A program made the translations under genes and the position numbers. From Flavobacteriaceae bacterium (GTDB lineage: Bacteria; Bacteroidota; Bacteroidia; Flavobacteriales; Flavobacteriaceae), in assembly GCA_002862805.1 (NCBI GenBank), contig PKEA01000091.1, forward strand, positions 1 to 34,973: a stretch of 34,973 nt of DNA, given 5' to 3'. The notes under the pieces were generated by a model. The model ran no database searches. It had not been told where the DNA came from and was given only the letters and a program-made list of their open reading frames with translations. Shown piece by piece: positions 7,750 through 15,216 of this stretch (position 1 is the stretch's first letter; every line of letters begins with the position of its first letter).

Positions 7750-9674
7750 TTTACAAATTTTTGGATTAGTAGTTCAATCAATAAAAGTAGTAGTGTTGTT
7801 ATAATAAACCATTTCCATAAAGCAGTATCTGTTCGTTTTGTGTGTAAATCATTCAAAACTTCATCTACCGAATTTATTTTGGCAAAATTATCATTATTTA
7901 GTGTGCTTTGCAAAGTTACATCGCTTTCATTTCTTGGAAAATTGAAACTTATAGAGGTAATCAATTTATCCTTTTGTTTTACATTATAATTTCCTGCTTG
8001 TTCAGGATAATCGCCAAATGTCAACTTTACTTTATTACTTAAAATTTGTTGCATTGGAATAAAACTGTTGCTTTCATTAGAAAAAGAAACCACTTCGTCT
8101 TTTTCCAAATCAGCTTCAATAATTTTAGTTTCATTTTCACTTATGGTAAAAGCCAACTTATCTTTGGTATCGTTACCTATTGTCATATTGAAAAACGTAG
8201 GAACGATTAAAGGCGAATTTTGAAAATTAGAATTGGTTTTATTTATAGCTGAAGCAAAAAAGTAAACTGTTCCTAATTTATTAGTTACCGAAGTTAAAAA
8301 AATTTCAGCATCTTCAAATTGTAATATAGGTGAACTATTTTTAGAAACTATGAAGTTTGAATTTACCTTTGGATATTGAAAATTAGTAACATTCTTTTCG
8401 AAAACATTCTTGTAAACAGGATGATTAAAACTAATCTTCGTAATTTGTTTTTCTGTTTTTGATGGATTTGAAAAAGTTACGTTTCCAATTTTCTTCGATA
8501 AACCATTCAAGCTTTCTAAATTACTTTCAGTAGAAGGAATCACAATTACGTTTCCGCCTTTTTCATAAAACGAAACCAAGTTGGTTTGTAAAGCTTGTGA
8601 AATTTCTTTTACTTCATTTAGAACGATGGTTTGTTGGTTTTCTAAACGATTAAAATCCAACTGTTCTAAAGTAGTTTCATACGTTACAAAATCTTCATTG
8701 GTATAAATGCGATGTAGGAATTTGTTTTTAGAAGCTTCGCCAATAATCGCAACATTTGTCTTTTTGGGCGATTGAATGGTAAAGAAAAATTCGTTGTCAA
8801 ATTGCAAACTGTTGTCTTGAATTACAATTCTTCCGGCCATTTCCTTTTTAGGAATAGACAATTTTATTTTTTGTTCGTTTTTCTCAAACGTGACTTGTGT
8901 TTTGGCAATTGCTTTATCGTTATTATATAAAGTAAGTGGAGTTTCATTTTCAACAGTTCCAAAAGCTTTCAATACAACTTCTAAAGTATAAAAAGCATCG
9001 GAAACTTCAGTAATTGATGCATTTTCAATACTTATGTTGACTGATTTTTCTGCTTTTGGTTGCAACCAATACACTTCATTCTTTTCGGAAATCGTGTTGA
9101 TTTTTTCAGAAGTAACTGAAATTCCATCTGAAATAATCATGTAATCTTTAGAGCTGTTGGGTTTCTTTAATTCTATTTGATTGATTAAAGCATCTAATTC
9201 AAATGAAGTAGGAGCGTAGTCTAAATTTTGTAATTCTTTTTGTATCGATTTTATATCGGTATCCCAAAAAACTTCCGAATTTGTAAGTAACGAAAAGGTC
9301 TGATTTTCTGGAAAGCTTTCTAAAAGTTCTTGAATACTTCGTTTTAAAAGTTCGCCTTTTGCTCCTTTTGCTTGCATAGAAAATGAATTGTCTAATAGTA
9401 TAACCAGTTCATTTTTTTTGTTTTGAGCATCTTTAGCGGTAAAAAAAGGTTGTGCAAATGCAAAGATAATTGCCGCTAATAATAACAAACGCGTAGCCAA
9501 GAGCAACCATTTTTTGATGCTTTTACTTTTACGGGTTTGGATTTGGATTTCTTTAAGAAGCTTTACATTGGTAAAGAACTCTTTTTTAAAACGACGAAAT
9601 TGAAATAAATGCACTAAAATTGGAATCACCAACAGAAAAAGGAAGTATAAAATTTCTGGATGTTTAAATTGCAT
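7746..9674 (-). CDS. BatA-type membrane protein with von Willebrand A domain
   Basis: A 642-residue inner-membrane protein. The N-terminus (FKHPEILYFLFLLVIPILVH) is the hallmark double-transmembrane BatA region, with segments at about 7-24 and 57-77. A von Willebrand A domain follows, with the MIDAS motif DNSFS at residues 95-99 and a later Asp in MIISDGIS. A long beta-rich periplasmic part and a final membrane helix (residues ~617-637) complete it. Proteins of this family are common in Bacteroidota; their role in stress tolerance or envelope assembly is not firmly established. The downstream dihydroorotase-like gene overlaps by 4 bases, indicating translational coupling. The neighbouring gene gives no further clue to function. 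Confidence 0.87.
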   Translation of the reverse strand: MQFKHPEILYFLFLLVIPILVHLFQFRRFKKEFFTNVKLLKEIQIQTRKSKSIKKWLLLATRLLLLAAIIFAFAQPFFTAKDAQNKKNELVILLDNSFSMQAKGAKGELLKRSIQELLESFPENQTFSLLTNSEVFWDTDIKSIQKELQNLDYAPTSFELDALINQIELKKPNSSKDYMIISDGISVTSEKINTISEKNEVYWLQPKAEKSVNISIENASITEVSDAFYTLEVVLKAFGTVENETPLTLYNNDKAIAKTQVTFEKNEQKIKLSIPKKEMAGRIVIQDNSLQFDNEFFFTIQSPKKTNVAIIGEASKNKFLHRIYTNEDFVTYETTLEQLDFNRLENQQTIVLNEVKEISQALQTNLVSFYEKGGNVIVIPSTESNLESLNGLSKKIGNVTFSNPSKTEKQITKISFNHPVYKNVFEKNVTNFQYPKVNSNFIVSKNSSPILQFEDAEIFLTSVTNKLGTVYFFASAINKTNSNFQNSPLIVPTFFNMTIGNDTKDKLAFTISENETKIIEADLEKDEVVSFSNESNSFIPMQQILSNKVKLTFGDYPEQAGNYNVKQKDKLITSISFNFPRNESDVTLQSTLNNDNFAKINSVDEVLNDLHTKRTDTALWKWFIITTLLLLLIELLIQKFVK

Positions 9675-9732
9675 TTATTTAAATTTTATCAAAAATAGGG
9701 AATTTAGTTTTATTATCCGTTTCGTTTATTTT

Positions 9733-9822
9733 TTAACCACATAGACACATAGGTTTTTACTTTTTAATAAAGGCGTTTCACTTTTTTTAGTAAAACAGAG
9801 CTATGTTACTATGTGTTTTAAT
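9733..9822. repeat. Imperfect inverted repeat, dispersed-repeat type
   Basis: Left arm 9737-9752 (CCACATAGACACATAG) and right arm 9801-9816 (CTATGTTACTATGTGT) pair over 13 of 16 positions, separated by about 48 bases. The unit fills most of the gap between the BatA gene and the DUF1456 gene. Arms of this kind recur between genes in Flavobacterium genomes as far as I recall; copy number cannot be judged here. It may also act as the transcription end of the DUF1456 gene. Confidence 0.6.
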
Positions 9823-9824
9823 TC

Positions 9825-10265
9825 TTAGCTGTCTTTATTTGGTTTACCATTTTTAAACTTTACTTTTTCTACCACCTGAATTTTTTTAGGTGTATTTTTA
9901 AAGTTTTTCTTTTTTTCAAACGGTTTTTTATCTCCAGAAGTTGGTGCTTTTTTATCTGATTTGAATTCAGGCTTTTTAGCTTTAAAATCAGATGTAGCAA
10001 CTTTTGGTTTATGACTTTTAATAACTTCAGTTGGGTTTTTAGGATTTTCCTTTGTTCCTCTTAAATGAATAACTAAACCGTTTAAGAAATTGCGCAACAA
10101 TTGGTCGCCACATTCCATATAATCTTTGTGATCTTCTTTTCTGAATATATTACCCAATTCGCCTTTAGAAACTCTAAAATCTACCAATTCTAAAATTTCT
10201 ACAATTTGGTCGTCACGAAGCTGTAATGCAACTCTTAATTTCTTAAAAATATCGTTATTTGTCAT
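9825..10265 (-). CDS. DUF1456 (YehS-like) protein with lysine-rich tail
   Basis: A 146-residue cytoplasmic protein of unknown function. Residues 1-70 match one DUF1456 repeat: NNDIFKKLRVALQL, an RVSKGELGNIFRKEDHKDY segment, then CGDQLLRNFLNGL. E. coli YehS, as I recall it, has two such repeats; here the region that would hold a second repeat is replaced by a tail from about 72 to 146. The tail is strongly basic and low in complexity (many Lys, Pro, Phe; PFEKKKNFK-type stretches), and looks disordered and possibly RNA-binding. It is single on the minus strand, divergent from the TerB-like gene. The domain call is confident; the function is not known. Confidence 0.8.
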   Translation of the reverse strand: MTNNDIFKKLRVALQLRDDQIVEILELVDFRVSKGELGNIFRKEDHKDYMECGDQLLRNFLNGLVIHLRGTKENPKNPTEVIKSHKPKVATSDFKAKKPEFKSDKKAPTSGDKKPFEKKKNFKNTPKKIQVVEKVKFKNGKPNKDS

Positions 10266-10342
10266 TTGTCTAATAAATATGCTTCAAAGATATTCAATTA
10301 AATTCAGAATTATTATTTTTACAAAAAAAGAATAGCATTTAT

Positions 10343-10744
10343 ATGGACAGTTATCAGGAAAAAATTGGCTTATTACAAGAAATGATTGGTTTTGCATTAG
10401 TAGATGGAGAATTGCATGATCGTGAATATGATTTTATTGAAATGGTAGCTCATGAACTTGAAATAGATAAAGAAACACTTTTGAAATTATATGAAAAGAA
10501 AACCGAAAAAGTAGTGATTAAAGATGAATTTCATAGAATTTGTCAGTTTTATCGTTTGGCTTTGTTGATGTATTGTGATGGTGTTTTACACGAAAGAGAA
10601 CAAATTAAAATTAATGAAATTGGTATTAACATGGGATTAAACCCTTATGCTATGAAGCGTGTTTTAAAATTGATGGAAAATTCTCCAAACCTTATGGTTG
10701 ATGGAGATATGTTACTTTCCGTTTTTAGTGAACAGCATAATTAG
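10343..10744 (+). CDS. TerB-like (tellurite resistance/DjlA-type) domain protein
   Basis: A 133-residue all-helical cytoplasmic protein. Two pseudo-repeats are visible: ALVDGELHDREYDFI at about 18-32 and MYCDGVLHEREQIKI at about 75-89. Each has the Asp-Gly-x-x-x-x-x-Glu pattern typical of TerB/DjlA-like domains, thought to bind metal. No ter gene cluster is present, so a tellurite role is not implied. In databases relatives are often labelled excinuclease subunit, but no UvrB motif is present; the true uvrB is at 13076-15064. The next gene starts 5 bases after its stop. Function unknown. Confidence 0.7.
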   Translation: MDSYQEKIGLLQEMIGFALVDGELHDREYDFIEMVAHELEIDKETLLKLYEKKTEKVVIKDEFHRICQFYRLALLMYCDGVLHEREQIKINEIGINMGLNPYAMKRVLKLMENSPNLMVDGDMLLSVFSEQHN

Positions 10745-10748
10745 TCGA

Positions 10749-11381
10749 ATGAAATTAAAACTTTTCATATTCTTTTTAGTTGCAATTACTTTCAGTAGTT
10801 GCAACGCTCAATTGCCTACAAAGCACATTTTTTATCTTCACGGAAGAATCATAGAACAACAAGGTAAAAATGCGGTTAGTGAACAATATGGTAAATACGA
10901 ATTAGATAGTATTATTACTGCTTTAAAAGTTGAAAATGGTATTGTTCACGCTGAAATTAGAAACAGTAATGTAGATTATAAGCTTTATGCTGAAAAAGTT
11001 TCCAAACAAATTGATGAACTCTTAAAAAGCGGTATTGAAGCAAAAAATATAACAGTAATTGGAGCTTCAAAAGGTGCTATTATTGCTTGTAACATTTCTA
11101 GTTTAAATCCAAATGAAATTAATTATGTTTTCCTTGCCGGAAATAACGATTACCAAGAAATGAACAACGAATGGAAATTTCACGGACAAGTTTTGTGTAT
11201 TTATGATTTGTCGGACACTATTGCCGGAAAGAACTACGATTACTGGGAAAATAAAGAAAACTTCACTACTAAATTTGAACAAATTGAATTGAAGACAAAT
11301 TTAGGTCACGGTTTTTTATACAAACCTTTAAACGTTTGGATGGAACCAACGAAGAAATGGATTTTTGAGCAGCGTTTGTGA
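10749..11381 (+). CDS. Lipoprotein alpha/beta hydrolase, uncharacterised
   Basis: A 210-residue lipoprotein with an alpha/beta hydrolase core. The chosen start at 10749 gives a signal peptide with a lipobox (TFSSC, Cys18) directly after the TerB-like stop. The longer frame from 10698 would overlap that gene and spoil the signal peptide. Motifs: HIFYLHGRII for the oxyanion region, VIGASKGA as the Gly-x-Ser-x-Gly nucleophile elbow, an Asp in CIYDLSDT, and a His in NLGHGFLYKP near the C-terminus. The complete triad suggests an active esterase or related hydrolase facing the periplasm or the outer-membrane inner leaflet. Substrate unknown. Confidence 0.8.
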   Translation: MKLKLFIFFLVAITFSSCNAQLPTKHIFYLHGRIIEQQGKNAVSEQYGKYELDSIITALKVENGIVHAEIRNSNVDYKLYAEKVSKQIDELLKSGIEAKNITVIGASKGAIIACNISSLNPNEINYVFLAGNNDYQEMNNEWKFHGQVLCIYDLSDTIAGKNYDYWENKENFTTKFEQIELKTNLGHGFLYKPLNVWMEPTKKWIFEQRL

Positions 11382-11430
11382 TTTGTTTCGGATTTACTAT
11401 ATTTTTTTAAAATTAAAATAAAAATAGTTT

Positions 11431-11970
11431 ATGAAAAGTGAAGGGATTAAAATAATGTTAGAAACAGAGAGATTAAAATTGAATAAAAGTCAATTGTTTT
11501 CACATTTCTTTGTTATTCTGTTTATTCTAATACTACCTACTTTATGTTTCTATACTATTTTTAAGATTGAAGTTTTAGGTTCTATCGAATTTAAAACAAC
11601 TCAAGAACTTTTATATATGTCAATTCCGTGGTTGATTTTAGCTATTGTATTTTTAATAATCCAATATTATAGATTAAACTTTATTAAAATTAATAAAAAA
11701 GTAACTGGAGAAGATTTTATTAGAATTATTCAAATTACTGGAAAAGAAAGAAATTGGAAAATTTTAATTCTTACAAATGATTATTCAGTTGCAAGAAGAG
11801 GTTTTAATTGGACTGGTAGTTGGGGTGAGCGAATTACAATTATCAGGAAAGAGAATGAAATATTGATAAATAGTATTTGTGATCCAGATAAGAGGTCATC
11901 TGTGTCTTCATGGGGACAAAACAAAAAAAACATTAAAGCATTTGAGAAAAACTTAAATACTTTATCTTAA
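11431..11970 (+). CDS. Two-helix membrane protein of unknown function
   Basis: A 179-residue protein that I do not recognise. Two hydrophobic helices are at about 25-43 and 66-82, and a soluble C-terminal part (about 90-179) has alternating beta-like segments (KILILTNDY, ERITIIRKENEILINSI) and aromatic patches WTGSWGER and SSWGQNK. The charged N-terminus could instead begin at a second Met (11455), eight residues later. It stands alone on the plus strand, 49 bases after the hydrolase, and ends ahead of a dispersed-repeat element. It could be a membrane-anchored PH- or DUF-type domain, but there is no firm basis for this. Confidence 0.65.
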   Translation: MKSEGIKIMLETERLKLNKSQLFSHFFVILFILILPTLCFYTIFKIEVLGSIEFKTTQELLYMSIPWLILAIVFLIIQYYRLNFIKINKKVTGEDFIRIIQITGKERNWKILILTNDYSVARRGFNWTGSWGERITIIRKENEILINSICDPDKRSSVSSWGQNKKNIKAFEKNLNTLS

Positions 11971-11992
11971 CGAGCTTTCATAATATTTTTTG

Positions 11993-12042
11993 CTACAGAT
12001 TAAACTGATTTATGGAATTGGTGTAAATTTTTTAATCTGTGG
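11993..12042. repeat. Inverted repeat with CTACAGATTAAA arms
   Basis: Left arm 11993-12004 CTACAGATTAAA pairs with right arm 12031-12042 TTTAATCTGTGG (one wobble pair) across a 26-base loop. It lies between two converging genes (ends 11970 and 12056) and could end both transcripts. Similar ACAGATTAAA-type intergenic repeats occur widely in Flavobacterium as I recall; copy number was not checked. Confidence 0.55.
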
Positions 12043-12055
12043 TAAATCCATGTTA

Positions 12056-12514
12056 TTAAAACTGCTCTTTATTATTCCTAATATATTCAACAATTAGCGT
12101 TACCACATCTTCTTCTTGTTCGTCGTTAAAGAATATTTCTTCTAAATCTTCCCAACCCGAAAGTGCATTTTCGTCTAGTTTTGCAATGGCATTTTTTCTT
12201 TTTTCTAATTCATCATGGAAATTATTAATTCCAAATAAACCAATTGCTTTTGCAATAATGTTTGCGGTTTTTGGAGCGCCAATTTTCTTATATGCTTCTA
12301 ATACTTCTCTGGCATAATCGCCCACTTCATTGCTAAAAAAATGAAGAAATCCGCCTTCGTTTATTGCGCCTTCAAAAATATCAATAAGTATAAAATTTGT
12401 TTCACCTTCAGATAATTCGTCCGCTTCTTGTTTTTTATCCCAAATGATTGTTCCAACAGCTTCAATAATTTCAATTTCGTCAGTAAGGGTAAGTATTTCG
12501 TTTATGTTTTTCAT
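12056..12514 (-). CDS. DMP19/DUF4375-like protein
   Basis: A 152-residue cytoplasmic acidic, helical protein. It shows the pattern of the DMP19/DUF4375 family: an acidic helix, NEGGFLHFFSNEVGDYAREVLEAYKKIGA as the conserved Gly-Gly-Phe-x-x-Phe-Phe-x-Asn segment, and a later GWEDLEEIFF motif. Relatives include the dsDNA-mimic-like DMP19 of Neisseria, but most are of unknown role. It starts 4 bases after the stop of the YciI-like gene, so the two are probably co-transcribed. Function is inferred only as far as family. Confidence 0.7.
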   Translation of the reverse strand: MKNINEILTLTDEIEIIEAVGTIIWDKKQEADELSEGETNFILIDIFEGAINEGGFLHFFSNEVGDYAREVLEAYKKIGAPKTANIIAKAIGLFGINNFHDELEKRKNAIAKLDENALSGWEDLEEIFFNDEQEEDVVTLIVEYIRNNKEQF

Positions 12515-12518
12515 TTTA

Positions 12519-12977
12519 TTAAGGATTTATTTTCCAGATTTTATCTGATGATTCTAAATATTCTGATAAGGCAGCAGAACCATACCAGTTGTATAATTCA
12601 GCTTTTAATATTTTTTCTTTTATGGCTTTGTCGTTTTCTAATAACAAATTGGCTTCTTCAAATGTTTTTACATCAAGAATAAAAATTCCTCTTATATTAT
12701 CGTCGTTTTTAAACATTGGTCCAGCAACAATTAGTTTTTTTTCTTTTACTAGTTTGTTAATATTAGCCATATGACTTGTAAAACATTCAGATGTAAATTC
12801 CTTATCAGTTGTTGTATTTGTTCCTGTTTTTAGAATTACAAAAACATATTGTTTCATTCCGTAATCATCAGCATTTAGTTTTTTTGCTAATTCAGCATCA
12901 TAATTTGGATTAACATCTTGAGCAAATGAAGCTGTTATGCCGAATAAAATAATGAATAGTATATGTAGTTTTTTCAT
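12519..12977 (-). CDS. Secreted YciI-like protein
   Basis: A 152-residue exported protein with a signal peptide (residues 1-19, SFAQ). The mature part carries a ferredoxin-like YCII-related domain at about 45-118. It shows MKQYVFVILKTG, then FTSHMANINKLVKEKKLIVAGPM with the expected His, and IRGIFILDVKTFEEANLLLENDKAI. YciI-like domains are usually cytosolic, so a periplasmic copy is less common. The gene lies upstream of the DMP19-like gene with a 4-base gap, the pair forming a likely operon. No substrate can be named. Confidence 0.78.
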   Translation of the reverse strand: MKKLHILFIILFGITASFAQDVNPNYDAELAKKLNADDYGMKQYVFVILKTGTNTTTDKEFTSECFTSHMANINKLVKEKKLIVAGPMFKNDDNIRGIFILDVKTFEEANLLLENDKAIKEKILKAELYNWYGSAALSEYLESSDKIWKINP

Positions 12978-13038
12978 TTTTTTTAGTGTATAATTTTTTA
13001 TTATGAGTGAAAAGAAACCGAGCTAAAATAATCTTAAT

Positions 13039-13063
13039 GAGATTTCTCCTACGTCGAAATGAC
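13039..13063. repeat. Dispersed-repeat remnant (TTTCTCCTACGTCGAAATGA)
   Basis: The segment GAGATTTCTCC..TCGAAATGAC at 13039-13063, in the 98-base gap between the YciI-like gene and uvrB, matches a short intergenic repeat I recall as common in Bacteroidota (GAGATTTCTCC...GTCGAAATGAC, often in inverted pairs). Only one arm is visible here, apart from a weak ATTTC/GAAAT pairing. Confidence 0.45.
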
Positions 13064-13075
13064 AAAATTACTGTA

Positions 13076-15064
13076 TTAAATTCTTTCTTGTAATGCTTTT
13101 ATTTCATCTCTAAATTTTGCCGCTTGCATAAAGTCGAGTTCTTTTGCCGCTTTCTCCATTGCTTTTCTTTTCTCGCGAATTTTCTTTTCAATTTCGGGTT
13201 TGGTTAAATATTCGCTTTCGGGTTCAGCTGCTTTGTATTCTAAATTATCATAATATTGCGTAGAAACCGAATTTCCACTTAAAGCGTTTCCTAAACTTTT
13301 ATTCAAAGCTTTTGGTTCTAATCCGTGCTTTGCATTATAAGCCATTTGTTTTTCCCTACGATAGGTAGTTTCGTCAATTGTTTTCTGCATACTTTTGGTA
13401 ATCTTATCCGCATACATAATGGCTTTTCCATTTACGTTTCGTGCTGCACGACCCACCGTTTGTGTCAACGAACGATGACTACGAAGGAATCCTTCTTTAT
13501 CCGCATCTAAAATAGCAACAAGCGAAACTTCGGGTAAATCTAAACCTTCACGAAGTAAGTTGACACCAATTAAAACATCAAAAATACCTTTTCGTAAATC
13601 TTGCATGATTTCCACGCGTTCCAAAGTATCAACATCAGAATGAATATAACGACAACGAATAGCTACTTTAGTTAAATATTTAGTCAATTCTTCCGCCATT
13701 CGCTTGGTTAAGGTTGTTACCAATGTACGTTCGTCTTTTTCACATCGTTGTTGAATTTCTTCAATTAAATCGTCAATTTGATTTTCACTTGGACGAATTT
13801 CAATAATTGGATCCAATAAACCTGTTGGACGGATGACTTGCTCTACATAAATTCCTTCACTTTTTTCTAATTCATAATCTGCTGGAGTTGCAGAAACATA
13901 AATGACTTGGTTTTGTAAGGCTTCAAATTCTTCAAACTTCAACGGACGATTGTCCATTGCTGCTGGCAAACGAAAACCGTATTCAACTAAATTTTCTTTA
14001 CGACTTCTGTCGCCACCATACATTGCATGCACTTGAGAAATAGTTACGTGACTTTCATCGACCACCATTAAAAAATCATCAGGAAAATAATCTAATAAAC
14101 AGAAAGGTCGTGTTCCAGGTTCTCTTCCATCAAGGTAACGCGAGTAATTTTCAATTCCTGAACAATAACCTAATTCGCGAATCATTTCTAAATCGAAATT
14201 GGTTCGTTCTTCTAATCGTTTTGCTTCTAAATGTTTTCCAATTTCTCTGAAATATTCCACTTGCTTCACCATGTCTTGCTGAATTTGCCAAATGGCATTT
14301 TGTAAGACATCAGGCGAAGTAACAAACATGTTCGCAGGGTAAATATTCAGTTTGTCGTATTTTTCAATCACTTTTGCATCACGAGCATCAAAAGATTCTA
14401 TTTCTTCAATTTCATCACCAAAAAAATGTACTCTGAATGGGTCATCGGCATAACTAGGGAAAATTTCTACCGTGTCGCCTTTAATTCTAAAAGTTCCTGG
14501 AGTAAATTCTGCTTCGGTTCTGGCATATAAACTTTGTACTAAACGATGTAGTAATTTGGTACGTGAAATTTGTTGGTTTTTTTCAACCGTAACCACATTT
14601 TTTTGGAACTCAACCGGATTTCCAATACCGTATAAACAAGAAACAGAAGCCACAACCAAAATATCTCTACGACCAGAAAGAAGCGAAGAAGTAGTGCTTA
14701 AACGCATTTTTTCTAATTCTTCATTGATAGATAAATCTTTTTCAATATACGTTCCGGTAACGGGAATAAAAGCTTCGGGTTGGTAATAATCGTAATAAGA
14801 AACGAAATATTCTACCGCATTGTTTGGGAAAAACTGTTTGAATTCAGAATATAATTGTGCGGCCAACGTTTTATTATGGGCTAAAACCAATGTAGGTTTT
14901 TGAACTTCTTGAATTACATTAGCTACTGTAAATGTTTTACCAGAACCCGTAACCCCTAATAAAGTTTGAAATTGGTCACCATCGACAATTCCTTTTGCTA
15001 ATTTTTCAATTGCTTGGGGTTGATCTCCGGTTGGTTTATATTCTGATACTACTTGGAATTTCAT
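13076..15064 (-). CDS. uvrB: UvrABC system protein B (excision repair helicase)
   Basis: Central damage-verifying subunit of nucleotide excision repair; it works with UvrA and UvrC. The 662-residue length is standard. Motifs: Walker A GVTGSGKT at 37-44; the beta-hairpin region YYDYYQPEAFIP that grips the strand; DESH-type Walker B (VVDESHVTISQ); helicase motifs III-VI including YVSATP, LLREGLDLPEVSL and QTVGRAARN; and a C-terminal UVR domain (EKKIREKRKAMEKAAK then FRDEIKALQER) for UvrC contact. The 152-base upstream gap separates it from the divergent M28 peptidase gene. A SOS box is not evident. The assignment is certain. Confidence 0.99.
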   Translation of the reverse strand: MKFQVVSEYKPTGDQPQAIEKLAKGIVDGDQFQTLLGVTGSGKTFTVANVIQEVQKPTLVLAHNKTLAAQLYSEFKQFFPNNAVEYFVSYYDYYQPEAFIPVTGTYIEKDLSINEELEKMRLSTTSSLLSGRRDILVVASVSCLYGIGNPVEFQKNVVTVEKNQQISRTKLLHRLVQSLYARTEAEFTPGTFRIKGDTVEIFPSYADDPFRVHFFGDEIEEIESFDARDAKVIEKYDKLNIYPANMFVTSPDVLQNAIWQIQQDMVKQVEYFREIGKHLEAKRLEERTNFDLEMIRELGYCSGIENYSRYLDGREPGTRPFCLLDYFPDDFLMVVDESHVTISQVHAMYGGDRSRKENLVEYGFRLPAAMDNRPLKFEEFEALQNQVIYVSATPADYELEKSEGIYVEQVIRPTGLLDPIIEIRPSENQIDDLIEEIQQRCEKDERTLVTTLTKRMAEELTKYLTKVAIRCRYIHSDVDTLERVEIMQDLRKGIFDVLIGVNLLREGLDLPEVSLVAILDADKEGFLRSHRSLTQTVGRAARNVNGKAIMYADKITKSMQKTIDETTYRREKQMAYNAKHGLEPKALNKSLGNALSGNSVSTQYYDNLEYKAAEPESEYLTKPEIEKKIREKRKAMEKAAKELDFMQAAKFRDEIKALQERI

Positions 15065-15170
15065 TTAGTTGTATTGCAAAGTTTAAAGGTGTAAAGTTAC
15101 GAAGAATTATGGTTTTTTATTTTAAAACAACAGAAGCTTTTAAATTTCTAAATTAATTCGGAAATATTTT

Positions 15171-15178
15171 TATATTTG
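15171..15178 (+). promoter_or_regulatory. Likely -7 box of the M28 peptidase gene (TATATTTG)
   Basis: TATATTTG is an exact TAnnTTTG match, ending 38 bases before the ATG at 15217. A TTG at the expected -33 distance is not obvious. It lies in the divergent gap shared with uvrB. Confidence 0.5.
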
Positions 15179-15216
15179 TAAAAAGCAATCCCCCAAATCG
15201 CTTAACTTTATTACCT

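Noticed and set aside
10343..10744. Excinuclease subunit label for the TerB-like gene
   Set aside because: There is no Walker motif or UVR domain; the paired Asp-Gly repeats fit TerB/DjlA. The real uvrB is at 13076-15064.
10698..10748. Longer start for the lipoprotein hydrolase
   Set aside because: It would overlap the TerB-like gene and hide the lipobox signal peptide that begins at 10749.
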